NCBI GenBank assembly: GCA_043228905.1 | Contig: JBHGNT010000016.1 | Span: 4,092,001-4,156,000 of the forward strand | Source: Azolla caroliniana | Lineage: Eukaryota; Polypodiophyta | DNA: 64,000 nt | Reading direction: 5' to 3' | Shown here: piece after piece, positions 23,309 through 34,951 of the stretch | How the letters are laid out: each line of letters starts with the position of its first letter | Position numbering within the stretch: position 1 is the first letter of the stretch | Notes under the pieces: model-generated | Seen by the model: only the letters and a program-made list of their open reading frames with translations | Database searches by the model: none | What the model was told of the DNA's origin: nothing | Translations under genes and position numbers: made by a program

Positions 23309-24241
23309 ATGGAAGATCTTTCAAAGATGGAGCTTCGACATTGGGCCAACTTTGATCAAACATATCTGAAAGACTTTTTTAGAGATCAACCATCCACAAA
23401 ACTGGCAGAAGTGATGGCTGAACGAGATTCTGCAATTGCTGAAAGGGATGCAGCGAGAGATGAAAAGAAGACTGCGTATAGTGAAAGAGATGTGGCTTTG
23501 ATGCAGAGAGACTTGGCATATGCAGATAGAGATGTAGCATGGGCAGAGCGTGATGATGCCCTGGCAGCTCTATCAGAAATGCAGATTAATGCTGATGATG
23601 AAAATGCTGCAACGCTCATGCAACTTGTTCACTTTGCAATGAATAGGCCTCCATCAGGCTCCAACTTAATGTGTTTACCAAGTAATGATTGTGAGATTCA
23701 TCACAGCAATCTTGTAGCAACCAAGTCCAGAGCCAAGAAAGTAATGCAGCAGGATAAGAAATTGTGTAAAGAGTTTAATGTGAAACAAAAATCTGGTGGC
23801 GGAGCTATAAACACAACTAAGAAGGGATCCAAATCTTCGTCGAGGAAGAGACGGAAATCACCAGCTCAGATGGAAACAGGTAACAGATCAGAGAAGGTGA
23901 AGCAAAAGGATGTGTTCAAATGTGTTGCTTATGTGGCACCACATAATTTATTATCAATCCCTATCCCGTTTTGCTCGTGTACGGGGAACAACCAACAGTG
24001 TTACAGGTGGGGTAGTGGAGGCTGGCAATCAGCATGCTGCACCAACTTTGTTTCCTTATACCCACTACCAATGAACCAGGCAAAACCAGGATCAAGACTA
24101 GCTGGTCGGAAAATGAGTGGTGGTGCATTCAAGAAGCTCTTGGATAGACTAGGATGCATTGGCATAGACATAACCAAACCTGTTGACTTGAAGAACCACT
24201 GGGCAAAACATGGTACCAATAGATATGTGACCATTAAATGA
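23309..24241 (+). CDS. BPC: GAGA-binding transcriptional activator, BBR/BPC family (group II type)
   Basis: A single uninterrupted 310-aa frame. The ATG at 23309 is chosen because the frame upstream has no earlier ATG. Residues ~30-100 are a repetitive Glu-Arg-Asp rich helix ([18 protein letters not shown] and similar) predicted to form a coiled coil, as in the BPC4/5/6 group, for dimerisation. Residues ~170-190 are a Lys/Arg-rich nuclear localisation region ([10 protein letters not shown]). The C-terminal ~100 residues are the defining basic pentacysteine DNA-binding domain: CSCTG from about residue 222, [31 protein letters not shown], and the near-invariant end [13 protein letters not shown]. 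All five cysteines are present. BPC proteins bind (GA)n/(CT)n elements in the nucleus and recruit repressive or activating partners. The gene looks intact. Confidence 0.96.
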   Translation: MEDLSKMELRHWANFDQTYLKDFFRDQPSTKLAEVMAERDSAIAERDAARDEKKTAYSERDVALMQRDLAYADRDVAWAERDDALAALSEMQINADDENAATLMQLVHFAMNRPPSGSNLMCLPSNDCEIHHSNLVATKSRAKKVMQQDKKLCKEFNVKQKSGGGAINTTKKGSKSSSRKRRKSPAQMETGNRSEKVKQKDVFKCVAYVAPHNLLSIPIPFCSCTGNNQQCYRWGSGGWQSACCTNFVSLYPLPMNQAKPGSRLAGRKMSGGAFKKLLDRLGCIGIDITKPVDLKNHWAKHGTNRYVTIK

Positions 24242-25509
24242 TTGTCACCAATATTAATAGATGTATAAATATATCTGGTTAATGATATGATCAATGGTGA
24301 CAATGCCACGCATGTATGATACTCTTAAGGTTGATCTTTATTGATGCTGTAACTTTAGGTTCTGGATATACTATGATGTCCTTGGCTGTTTGTGGAATTG
24401 GTTAATACTTTAAGCTGTCTTCATGGGCTTGGACTGAATGTTTGATGGTTTATGTGATTTATTAATAGATATATGCTACTCTTAATACTTTTTGAGATTC
24501 TGCAATGACGCATACAACATTTGTAAATCTAGGTACTAGTATCTTTGTTGCTTTGTGAGGATATTGTTGATAGTATTCTCAAGGAGAATAGCCAAGAGTT
24601 TGTAGAGGAAACAATTACTGCAATTATGGAGGAAGTTGCCTCTGTTCACAGTCTCCTCTCAAGGACCGTTATGGAAATATCATCACCCCTGGTCCTTGCC
24701 ATGACCACTTCTTTTGTATATAATATTCTCTTAGTTTACATTTTTGTAGCCCTCCGGCGCTTTTCTTAATACTAATGAAGGAAATCTTTTTGAAAAAAAG
24801 AAAAAAGAAAAAAGAAAAGTCAGGAGTTTGACCAATAGCAAATATGAACTTGGTTGACGTGATGCTTGATATCATTGGCTACGTCTTAGTTATCCTTGTC
24901 TTTGATGAATCATGAAAGTGCAATAATTGGTGAAAGCATCCCATTAATGGAATATGCAAAATGCCTAAATTGGTATAGATTGCAAGGAATCTTCCAATAC
25001 ATTTATGTGATAAGATTACCTTGGCGTGTTTTGCAATGGTTTGTCACCTTGCATGCATTTAGATCTCGTGTACATAAACATTGAATAAACATTTGTTAAA
25101 ATGCCCCTTGTAACTTGTGTAAGGATGACATAGAAACAATGCACGAACTTTGCGTTAAAGATGCCAACTATGTGGATGCATAGCTTTGTGTCATCTACAT
25201 CTTGAATGATCTTGTTGAGGAATTGCGCACATCCAAAATACTTTAGAAATTGAACATGTAAAGTTGCACATGGAAGCAACATGCTTGATCCATAGGGTAT
25301 GAAATGAATCTCAACTCCACAACAATTGTATAGAGGGCAAGATAATCATTTGTAGAGAGGAAGTAGTTCAATAGAGTTGGACCGTTGCGAAATACACATG
25401 CTTGGAGTAGAACCACTAGGGATTTGACCCAAGAGGGATACTTTGTATACTTAGCACAGACCCATCGACCGTTTGAGCCAAGACTAAGCATTTCATTTTA
25501 CCTCACCCA
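24242..25509. other. BPC 3' flank, no recognised gene
   Basis: Holds the presumed BPC 3' UTR. A 74-aa open frame at 24545-24769 and several minus-strand frames at 25016-25491 show no family motifs and are not called. Confidence 0.4.
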
Positions 25510-26308
25510 TGTTGAGATATAGGATCGGAATCGGCTGACTACCATCGGCTGACTACCAAGTTTACCACTATCCACTTAGGAGTCTTTCCGTCAAACAAAA
25601 GACACAACACATGCTACAAATAGAAAAGTAAATACAAAGACACACAAATTTAATGTGGAAAACCGTAATCGGGGAAAAACCACTAGAGTTCACTGACTCC
25701 AATCAACAATCAACAGATCTCACTATGGCAGAGTGTATATAGACAGTTTTCACCCCCCCAGATCACTAGGGAATACCAATGTTCTCAAGGCCACAACCTT
25801 GGCCCGACCTTCATTTCACAAGACAGAAAATTACAACAAACGATCGAGAAAACACAGAACAAAGCACCTAATATGTCAAACAAGAAGTTGCTTTCAAGTG
25901 AGGACCTGTCCGATTTGTCAGCAACTACATGCAAGACCCTCTGCCACTTTAGCACTCATCTTTCATTCTCGTTCTCTTTGCTCACAGTCAGTTGTTTTGC
26001 ATAATACATGCAATACACTGTTCTACATACAACATCCACTAGGGCATATGCATATGCATATATATATATATATATTTGTGCGTGCGCGTGCGTGTGTGTG
26101 TAAGATGTATAATTTACATCTTTGACCATGACCCGATTGTAACGACTCTTTGTCATAAGCCGAGTCGGCTTGTAGCCGACAATTGACACTCAACCGACAC
26201 TCAACCGACTCCTAGTCAGCTATTGGCACCTGGTTGGCTTCTGGCCCTCAGGTGACTAGGAGCCGGCTTTTGGCCCTTATCCCATAGGAGGGACATCAAT
26301 ACATAACA
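25510..26308 (-). mobile_element. 3' LTR of minus-strand Copia element
   Basis: The 799-bp segment starts TGTTGAGATATAGG and ends CATAACA in plus view, so on the minus strand it runs TGTTATG...CTCAACA with canonical TG/CA ends. The purine-rich GAAGTTGGAGTT lies immediately before it on the minus strand, as a polypurine tract should, and RNase H coding sequence ends ~10 bp further out. A TA and GT microsatellite lies near 26050-26101. Confidence 0.75.
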
Positions 26309-29096
26309 AACTCCAACTTCATTCCTATATGGGAGAGTCAGTCAGGCCTATCCTCAGCAGGCAAGCATTTAGTTTGTCCATAGACAAGACTTTTGTGAGC
26401 ATATTTGATCCATTTTCATCGGAATGGATCTTTACTAGAGCAAATTCATTTTCATCCACTCTCTCTCATAGCCAATGATACATTCTTTGTATGTGCTTGG
26501 TCCGAGAATGGTAGACAACATTCTTTGCAAGGTGGGTGGCACTTTGATTATCATAGTGAAGTAGTTTGAGGGTTAAAGCATGTGAAATGGAAACACTATT
26601 ATAGTTAACATGTAGCTAAAATGACCACAACTAAGTAGTTTTTTCTTTAGCTAATAGTTAGTGGGAAAATCTTAAAGATACATATCATTTATAATGGGGA
26701 GGGAAATATTACCATTTATGGTGCACATTTTAGTTGGTCTTTATTTGAGGTCACATTTTGATAATCCCTAAAATTGCCAAAATATGCAAATTACATGCAA
26801 CTTTTTGCATAACTAATTAGTTATGTCAGGGACACAACTAATTGTTCCCATTCCCATGTTTTAACACAAGAATTTATCTTGCCTCAATCCTAGCTCACTC
26901 ATAAAATCCCACATCCATACCAGATCCTTGCTGACCTCAACCGTAGCCATATACTCAACTTCTATGGTCGACAAAGCCACAACCTTTTGCAACCTAGATT
27001 GCCATGGCACGACTCCCCCTGCAAAGGTCATTATATATCCTGAAGTAGATGATTGGTATTAGCATCACCCCACATATAAGAATTTATGATCCCCTATGTT
27101 TGTTTGTCTGTCCCTCCCCCCCTCTCTCTCTCTGAGTACAACAATACAACAACAACTCCTTTTAGGTATCTGAGTATCCATTTTACTGCCCAATGCTCCT
27201 TTCCAGGATTGCACCTTTCCATCAACATATGCAATGTCCGGCCTGGTATGAACCACAACATACATTAAGCTTTCCATGACTGAGGCATATGGCACCTTCC
27301 TCATCTCCGCCTTATCCTTCTCATTTTTTGGACATTGACCAGAATTTAGCTTGTAGTTTGTTAGTAGTGCTGATCCAACAAGGTTTGCATTTAGCATGTT
27401 GAATCTTTGCAACACCTTTGTTACATACTTTTCTTGTGACAACCACATGTTTTTAGTCATGTCTCAGACTATACGCATCCCCAATATTTGCCTTGTTAGA
27501 CCCAAATCTTTTATTGTGTAGGATTTTCTTAGAGCCCTTTTCAAGGTCACAATTTTCTTGGCATCCTGTCCAACAATAAACATATCATCTACATACAATA
27601 GGAGAATAAGAAAATCTCCTTCATCATACCTCTTCACAAAAACACAATGATTGGCTTATGTTTTGTGGAATCCATGAAGGACTCAAACTTTTTATACCAA
27701 TGTCGAGGGGCTTGTTTCAACCCATACAAGATCTTCCTTAGCCGGCACACAAGTTTCTCCTTTCCTTTCACCTCAAAGCCTTCAAGCTGTTGCATATGGA
27801 TCTCTTCTTCCAATCCACTATGTAGAAATGTTGTATTTACTTCCAACTATTCTATTTCCAGATTCATGTTGGCTGTTATGCTCAACACAGTCCAGATGAA
27901 TGCCATTTTTACTACTGGAACAAATTTCTCATCGAAGTCTACGCCCTTTTTATGCTAGAACCTATTCACCACAATGTGGGCTTTATATCTGGGTGGACTA
28001 TTATTTTCTCCAGGTTTCAATTTGTAAACCCAACGTTTGTTTCTAAGTGCCTTCTTTCCCTCAAACAACTCTATCAGCTCATAGGTGTGGTTCTCATGCA
28101 AGGAATCCATCTCATCTTGCATGGCACTATACCACTCCTTGATGTGTGCATTCGACATAACTTCTTCAAAGCATTCCAGCTCCCCTTCATTAGTCAATAA
28201 GACAGATTCTCTACCTGGATATCGAGAGGGTGCCTGTCTTTGTCTCAAGGGATATCTCCTTCCCTCAACAACCAACTCTGGTTCGGTTGCTTCTGTTATC
28301 GAAATTGGATTTGGTTGCATCGACCGATTGCTGTGTGTTGGTCGTCTCAGGTTTCGTTGCATCGGTCGTCTATGTAAGCCTGGAATCGGCAAGTGCCGAA
28401 TCAATGCCAATAGCTGGCTGGGAGGACGACCCTAGATGTTGTTGTTTCCATTTTTCAATCGTCTTGTCCTCAATGAATACAATATCACGACTCCTCACCA
28501 CTTTCTTATCAACTAGATCCCACTACTTGTAGCTGTATTCATCTTCTAAGTACCCAGAAAAATACATGGCTTGGACTTGTTGTCCAACTTTGATCTTTGA
28601 TCCTTTGCCACATGTACATACGCCAAGCATTTGAACACCCTTAGATGTTGGTAAGACACATTTCATCCTGTCCACTTCCTATGTAGGACATCACCATTAA
28701 CAAGCATTGAGGGAGACCTGTTTATGAGATAAACAACCGTCATCATCGCCTCCGCCTAGTATGTCTTTGCCAATTTTGCATGTGACAACATGCTTCTTAC
28801 CCTTTCCACGATAGTTCTGTTCATTCTTTCAGCCATGCCATTCAGCTCAGGTGTCTTTGGTATTGTGTATTCGATTTTTATTCCTTGGCTTTTGCAATAC
28901 TCCTCGAATTTGCCTTTGAATTCACCACCATTATTTGTCTGAACATCCTTCAGCTTTTGTTTAGATTCTCTTTCAGCTCTTGCCTAGAACTCCTTAAAGA
29001 TCGACAACACTCGGTCTTTAGTCTTTAGCATGAACGCCCACAACTTTCGGTTGTAGTCGTCAATGAAGGTCACAAAGTACTCAGGATCACAGAGAA
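26309..29096 (-). pseudogene. Copia pol remnant (integrase, RT, RNase H), 5' truncated
   Basis: Read from 29096 downwards: integrase core beginning in EYFVTFIDDYNRKLW, then the Asn-Gly-Gly-Glu-Phe and PKTPELNGMAERMNRTI blocks (about 28.9-28.75 kb); the RT start with YSAMQDEMDSLHENHTYEL (28.2-28.1 kb); LVCRLRKILYGLKQAPRHWY (about 27.75 kb); YVDDMF-type catalytic box near 27.6 kb; WLSQEKYVTKVLQRFNM (27.4 kb); RNase H with SGYIMTFAGGVV, then ATHLAKNVVYHSRTKHIQRM (26.5 kb). Many stops and frame changes are present. Gag, protease and the 5' LTR are missing; the left limit coincides with the end of the neighbouring gypsy LTR, which probably landed in this element. A ~296-bp insert splits RNase H. 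Confidence 0.8.
26571..26866. mobile_element. MITE-like insert in Copia RNase H
   Basis: About 296 bp interrupts the RNase H reading between two recognisable halves. Its ends are imperfect inverted repeats: GGTTAAAGCATGTGAAATGG at the left and, reversed, GTTAAAACATGGGAATGGG at the right. No clear target duplication was found, so the superfamily is not assigned. Confidence 0.5.
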
Positions 29097-29577
29097 TGAT
29101 AGAGAGAGGGAGAGAGAGAGAGGGAGAGATAATTGAATGGAAATTATTATATTGCACTAGAAGATGGATTACAACGAGTAGGTAAACAAGGAGCTCTAGA
29201 TTGACATTGAACTGATTTGGTTTTGGGATGATTAATAGATACCTATTTATAGTTCCATATAGGGTATTCTCGTATAATGTTATCAAATATAGAGTACTCT
29301 AGAATATTCTAGAATGTTTTATTATATTCTATATTCAAATATCTTAGAATATAGTTTGAGTACTCTAGAATATTCTAGAATGTTTTATGATATTCTATAT
29401 ATTTAGATTATAATAAACTCTTTGTATTATATATATAAACATTATCACTACAATGGTTAAGGATTTGACACGTATATAACAAGGTTTTGGGTTCAAATTC
29501 TTTTGAGACGTCATGTGAGATATCATGTGAGTGTCATCATGACAAGGCATCATCATCATGTGAGTGGCATCATGACA
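29097..29577 (-). mobile_element. 3' LTR of the gypsy element, with two heat-shock elements
   Basis: On the minus strand it starts TGTCATGATGCC directly after the polypurine tract and ends near TCTCTCTATCA. It has a TATA box CTATAAATAG (29243-29252). Two identical perfect heat-shock elements AGAATATTCTAGAAT lie at 29301-29315 and 29367-29381, about 50 and 115 bp upstream of the TATA box, inside a 65-bp tandem duplication. A weak SINE-like B box GGGTTCAAATTC occurs near 29490. Confidence 0.75.
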
Positions 29578-29610
29578 CTATTCCCCTTCTTCAACGACAC
29601 ATATCACGGG

Positions 29611-30793
29611 TCACATGGTTTGTACTAGGACCTGGTTTACGAGGATATCATCGATGAAACTCGGTGACCTCAAATTCTGGTCCTTCCAAAAACTCAACAG
29701 TCGGTGGGGGAGTTGTAAGGTGACCTGGAATAGAACTTGTGGTGTGTAAAGTTCCAAAAGAGATACATGAAACACTGGTGAAGACGCATGCATGGAGGGA
29801 GGCCAAAATGAAATGCAACATCACTTATCTTACTAGTGATCACGTATGGGCCAAAACGTTGTAATCCAATTTACCTCAAGGCCTCGTGGTCTTGATGTTA
29901 TTTTGTAAGAGCCATACACGATCCCCAACATGAAACATTTTGGAGGAGTCTAGGTGATGATGATCCACAATCTTCTTTTGTGTAATTTGAGCATTATGCA
30001 AATTGTGGAAAATGGTGGCACGAATTTCTAGGAGGCAACTAAGACGATCCTTAGCAACAGGGTTGGTAGGAACTTCTGGATGCTCATTCATCGTTCAACG
30101 AGGATGACAACCCGTATTTGTGAAAAATGGGGAATATCCCATAGAAGAATGGACTAAGTTGTTGTAAGCGAATTCAACCAAGTGCAGAAAATCAACCCAA
30201 TCATCTTGTGGATAGTTGATGAAACAACGAAAATATTGCTCCAAAGTCTGGTTGATACGCTCAGTTTGGCCATTGGTCTTTGGATGATAGCCCGAAGAAA
30301 GCTTAGATGAAATTCAGAGGATTTTGAATATGTGCTTCCAAAACTTTTGAATTGTGGATCACGATCACTAATAATATCATCCAAAAGACCATGATGCCTG
30401 AATACCTCCCGCATAACTAGATTGACTGTCTCTTGACTATTAATAGCCTTTGTACATGGCAATAAATGTGTCATTTTAGTGAGTCGATCGACCACACTGA
30501 GAATAACATTAAAACCTTTTGAAACTGGGAGATCGGTAATGAAATCCAAGGATATAGACTTCCAAGGATTTTCAAGAATTGGAAATGGTTGTAGTAAGCC
30601 ATATGTTTGGTGTTGAGGTCTCTTTGATCGACAACATGTATCACAACTACGAACATACTCATCAACAAAGTGACGAAGTTGAGGCCACCAAATTGAATAC
30701 GTCCAACCATTGCATGGTAGTGTTGTAAGACTTGCAGTCGTGGAGGACCATCAGGAAGATACAATAGGTTTTGTCGAAATAGTAAACCACCAT
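29611..30793 (-). pseudogene. Gypsy integrase and C-terminal region
   Basis: Contains the zinc-region start and GLLFRQNLLYLPDGPP (about 30.78 kb), the catalytic core MDFITDLPVSKG and ISDRDPQF (30549-30340), a MFHVGDRVWLLQNNIKT block (about 29.9 kb) and PVFHVSLLELY followed by a degenerate SFIDDIL (29.79-29.65 kb) where chromoviruses have the linker to the chromodomain. Several frameshifts are present. Confidence 0.75.
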
Positions 30794-31218
30794 TGTTGAT
30801 GGGTTGGGGTTGGAGCCAAGAATGGCTCCACCCCCCTCCCAAGGGGGGTTCAAATGTGTGGGGATAGAGACACACAGAGAATGAAAGGGAAAATCGAGAC
30901 AGACACAAGTTGAGGGATAACTTCACTATATTTCTCCTTCTTTTCATGCCCCATGGGTAGGGGTTTATATAGTACAAGATCTGATCAAGATAGTACAAAA
31001 AGCCAAATGGGGGTAGTTACACCTACTTACCCACCCCACTCTCTCACATTTGTACACATGCACACAAAAAGCCAAATGTGCATGTGTATACACACACTCT
31101 TCCTCACACATTACACATTACACCTTTCATGTTTACACATTACACCTTATGCATTACACCCTTAACCCTCTCGTACACCTATACGGGTAACACATGGATG
31201 GGACAGTGCATTGCACGT

Positions 31219-32039
31219 TGTCGCGTTGTTACGCGCGTGCATGGAGAAAGGCGGGACCACGGGGGTCTTGGACTAGGGAGTGACGGAGCGTAGGAAGTCG
31301 TGCTTCACCGTTTCCGGGGCATCCCAGAAGCACACCGGAAGCGACCGAAGGGAGAGAGAGAAAGAGAGGGAGCGCGCGCTTAACACCGACTCACGCACAC
31401 ACACACACACACGCACACACACACACACAGGCCGACCCGACTCACGCCCTTATGTACAGGAAACGCAGGAAAGGGGAAGCACCTGACACCAACAGAGACG
31501 CGAATATACACAGACAAACGCAAATGTATATATATAAAAGGAAGAATGCATTCCCGGCTTCGAGCCGGGCCAAGGTAGGTTACAGTAGTCGTTAGTTGCC
31601 AAGCCGCCGGTCGGGGAGCTCACGGGCTTGTCGCGCCGAGTGGGGTCTTGTGCAGGAGACGAGCTGAAGCAAACCCTAAGCGAACACGAAGGGGGAGAAG
31701 AAGAAGAAGAAGAAGAAGAAGAAGAAGAAGAAGAAGAAGAAGAAGAAGAAGAAGAAGAAGAAGAAATGTAACTAACCCTAAATCTAACGGTATACCCTCT
31801 AACGCAAAATGGGCAACCCTTTCACAAAGGGCGCTCCCTTCCTTTTATAGAACAAGGAGAGGGATGTGTTACAATGTGGGATAAATCCTGACTTACATGG
31901 GATCGTCTGTCCTGACTTGACTACTCTTCGGCGCCCTCGTTATTCACACTAAATGTACAAGGGTGAGCGCACATGCTGCACCCCGCCGATGTAGCCAATG
32001 TTTCCCGGTTTCCGCCTCTGGCAGAAATTCTTCACAACA
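31219..32039 (-). mobile_element. Solo LTR of the 4-bp-TSD gypsy family
   Basis: Begins TGTCGCGTTGTTACGCGCGT and ends TTCTTCACAACA, flanked by ACGT at 31215-31218 and 32040-32043. The first ~55 bp (GCGTTGTTACGCGCGTGCATG, GGCGGGACCACGGGGG) match the LTR ends of the gypsy element at 35662 and 41348. It lies inside the palindromic element, so it is younger than that insertion. It contains (AC)n near 31400-31432 and (GAA)n at 31693-31765. Confidence 0.75.
31693..31765. repeat. (GAA)n microsatellite
   Basis: About 24 uninterrupted GAA units inside the solo LTR. The Arg- or Lys-rich open frames over it are artefacts of the repeat. Confidence 0.95.
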
Positions 32040-33036
32040 ACGTCAAACCCACATGCTCATGGAAAAAACTCGTTGACCGGAACTCCATCGGTCTTCTCTT
32101 CTCTCATTAGTCGAAAATCCCTCGACCGGATCACTGCTCTACGATCGATAACTTCGATCGGAGCTTGCTTGACATGAACCTTCTCGTTCGGTTAGCACAT
32201 CTCACAATTGGATCACACACCAATCGGCACCTATACTGTTAAGTCTCAAAATGATTTGGTTGTGTATGTGTTTTTATCTTCTTCTTCATTTGTGTGAGTG
32301 GTGATGAGTTTTTGTACCCTTGAGTTTCCGAAATTCTATTTCGTACCCCTCAAATTTTGAAATTTTAGTTTTGTACTGTCTTGATCAGATCTTGTATTTT
32401 ATAAAACCCCACCCATGGGGCATGAAAAGAAGGAGAAATATAGTGAAGTTACCCCTCAACTTGTGTCTGTCTTGATTTTCCCTCTCATTCTCTGTGTGTC
32501 TCTCTCCCTAGCTCCCTACACGTTCGAACTCCCCTTGGGAGGGGGGTGGAGGCGTTCTTGGCTCCACCCCCCACCCATCAACAACCATCCCAATGGAACT
32601 AATTATAGTCATTATGAAGGTTTTTTTACTGCAAGCAAGAAGCACAATTTGGGATGATATGATCCAAAACATCTTTGACGAATTCATCAGTGGCCATATG
32701 ATCTCAAATGGCATCAAGAAGGCCAAAATCTCCAAGTGTTGTTATGGCATTAGCTGCCATTAACAATAGACGATTAGAACCCAAAAGGATTTGTTTTTTA
32801 TGCTCAAATGTTGGTTCTCTTGGATGAAGTTCCATATAAGAATGTTGAGAAAGAGCATCGGCTTTTCCTTGCTACATCCCAGGGCGATATATGATTACAA
32901 AGTCAAAGTGAGTCAAAAATTGTGCCCAACGAGCTTGTTGCAGACTAAAGACTAAAGCATTTTGGAAATATGTCAGGTTCTTATGATCATTGTAGACAAT
33001 GATCTGTTGAGAAGAACCTTCTAGAAAATGTCGCCC

Positions 33037-34276
33037 CTATTGAAAATAATCCACAATTGCAAGAAGTTCTTTGTCATGGATCTCACAGTTTATCTCTACA
33101 ACTTCAAATTTTCGGGAAAAAAAGGCGACAGGGTGTAGTTGTCCATCATCTCCAGTCTGTGATAGAACACTCCCTAATGCAAAGTTGGATGCATCAGCTT
33201 CAAGGATGAAGCGTTTTGTAGGGTCGACATGTGCCAAAATAGACGTCGTTGTAAATATTCATTTTAAACTTTCAAATGCCTCGATTGCATTTGAACTCCG
33301 TATAAATGGTTGATTTTTGTGTGTGAGTCGAGTGAGCAGAAACATGACCTTGGAATAATTTTTAATAAATTTCCGGTAAAAATTTGCAAACCCGAGAAAA
33401 TATTGCACATCATGCACTGAAAGGGCGTCTGCTAAGCTAAAATTGTTTGAATCTTCGTGGGGTCCATAGAGATAACCATCAGATGATTCAACATACCCCA
33501 AAAATTCCACTTGATTCTGGCCGAAAATGCACTTTTCTAATTTTCTGTAGCTCGACCATATTCTCGTGGTCGACGTAGTACTTGACGAACATGTTTATCA
33601 TGCTCATCTTGGATCTTCAAGTAGATCAACATGTCATCGAGGTAAATTATAGTGAAGATATCGAGAATATCTCGAAAAATATCATTTGCCATATGCTGGA
33701 AAACTGCGGGTGCATTCATGAGAGACTGAATGGCATCGCAGTATATACTCAAAATTTCCATAGTGAGTGCGGAAAGCAATATTCCATTCATCCCCCCAGA
33801 CGAATCCGAACTAGATTATATGCACTACGAAGGTCCAACTTCGTGGAATATTTTGATCCACTGAGACATTCCAAAAGGTTTGAGATTAATGGTAGAGTAT
33901 ATCCATTGTGGATAGTCACTTTGTTTAACCCTCAATAATCCACGACCAACCGAAGAGACCCATTTTTTTTCTTAACGAAGAAGATGGGTGCACCAGTAGG
34001 GGATCTAGAATGCCAGATGAATCCATTTGCCAAATTCTCGCCGATATATTCCTGAAGAGTTTCTAGCTCTATAGGTGAGAGATTATAAATTGGCCCCCAT
34101 GGAGGTTCTTTCCTTGGTTGCAAATCAATAGGGCAATCGTATGGCTGATGCTCTGGCAATGTATTGGCCTTCACCTTATCAAAGACATCTGAGAACTCTT
34201 TGTATTTCTCTAGTAGTTGGATGTCCAACTTCTGTAAGATCGATGATGAGGTTGCTAATATTGCAAATATGAACAT
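33037..34276 (-). pseudogene. Gypsy reverse transcriptase and RNase H
   Basis: RT starts with PHRAIP-region equivalents (YDCPIDLQPRKEPPWGPIYN), then GFIWHSRSPTGAPIFFVKKK, LVVDYRGLN, the catalytic box IIYLDDMLIYL (about 33.66 kb) and FLGFANFYRKFIKNYSKV. RNase H has [17 protein letters not shown] and PVAFFSRKF (33.2-33.1 kb). Frame changes and a stop near 33800 break it. Confidence 0.8.
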
Positions 34277-34448
34277 GTCCTCATTCCCTCCTTCCTCACT
34301 TAACCGACGTAGAAAGATGGTTGATATCTTATGGGAGCCAATATCTAATGTAGGAGATTTGAGGGATGCTAGTCTTGTTCTTTTTTTTTCTGGGACTCCT
34401 CAATTGTTCTTTTCCTCTAATTGGCTCAAGACATCAAATTTATTCTCA

Positions 34449-34551
34449 TGTTAAGTAATTAGGTAATTAACTAGGGTTAATTAGAGACTAATTATATGGT
34501 TACGTTAAGCAACGGAAGATTAGTATGATATGCACGTGAGAGTGTGTGAGA

Positions 34552-34627
<76 letters not shown>

Positions 34628-34945
34628 GTTACACTTATGAACACGAAGATAAATGGGGGATGATTGACTATATTGAAAAGTGTCATCAACATACAAAAAT
34701 ACCCACAATGAGGTATATATACAACCCATGTGCAAAGGTGCACATGTGTGGGTAGAACATAGGTACTTATGTGTAAGTCCTACATTAAATGTACTAAGGA
34801 TTGGAGGATCTAGAATATCTCACTTAAGTACAAGGTCCTATTTAAAGGCTTAAGGTCAACACATTAACTAGATTCGATCTAGGTAACTACTAAGTTACAT
34901 GTGTTGACTAACTAGATTAAACTAGTTGAGCTTGATATCTCAACA
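34449..34945. mobile_element. LTR-like segment (TGTTAAG...CTCAACA)
   Basis: Has TG/CA ends (TGTTAAGTAATTAGG and GATATCTCAACA) and lies between the truncated gypsy and a dispersed repeat. No duplication fits the TG/CA boundaries, so it may be a truncated or recombined LTR. Holds (GA)n at 34555-34623, about 34 units. Confidence 0.4.
34555..34623. repeat. (GA)n microsatellite, longest in the window
   Basis: About 34 GA units without interruption. Confidence 0.95.
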
Positions 34946-34951
34946 CCACCC

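Larger units (their letters stand above)
30794..32583. mobile_element. Palindromic TG...CA element with 5-bp target duplication
   Basis: The ends are TGTTGATGGG (30794) and CCCATCAACA (ending 32583), flanked by ACCAT on both sides (30789-30793, 32584-32588). The inverted similarity is not just the tip: about 205-213 bp match (30794-31000 against 32371-32583 reversed), including a GGAGCCAAGAATGGCTCC hairpin and CTTCACTATATTTCTCCTTC. Without the nested solo LTR the element is about 965 bp. It codes for no recognisable protein. Confidence 0.7.
29097..34448 (-). mobile_element. Ty3/gypsy retrotransposon (chromovirus-like pol), 5' truncated, nested
   Basis: Minus-strand pol runs from RT (34276) to the integrase end (29611), then a polypurine tract (29578-29592, GAAGAAGGGGAATAG in sense) and a 3' LTR. 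Protease, gag and 5' LTR are missing. A palindromic element (30794-32583) splits the pol between RNase H and integrase; the reading across the two sides agrees once the insert and one 5-bp copy of ACCAT are ignored. Confidence 0.85.

Noticed and set aside
24545-24769. 74-aa frame downstream of BPC
   Set aside because: No recognisable domain and no splice-supported context; more likely 3' flank.
29447-29511. tRNA-like block in the gypsy LTR
   Set aside because: The B box (GGGTTCAAATTC) is fair but the A box is weak, and the block is part of the LTR in sense and position; not called as a SINE.
31648-31884. Arg-rich open frame of 78 aa
   Set aside because: It is produced by the (GAA)n microsatellite inside the solo LTR; no homology-like features.
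34444-34942. TCTCA at both sides of the LTR-like segment as a 5-bp duplication
   Set aside because: Using it would put the right end at ...GATA instead of CA; probably chance, so the element is kept without a duplication.
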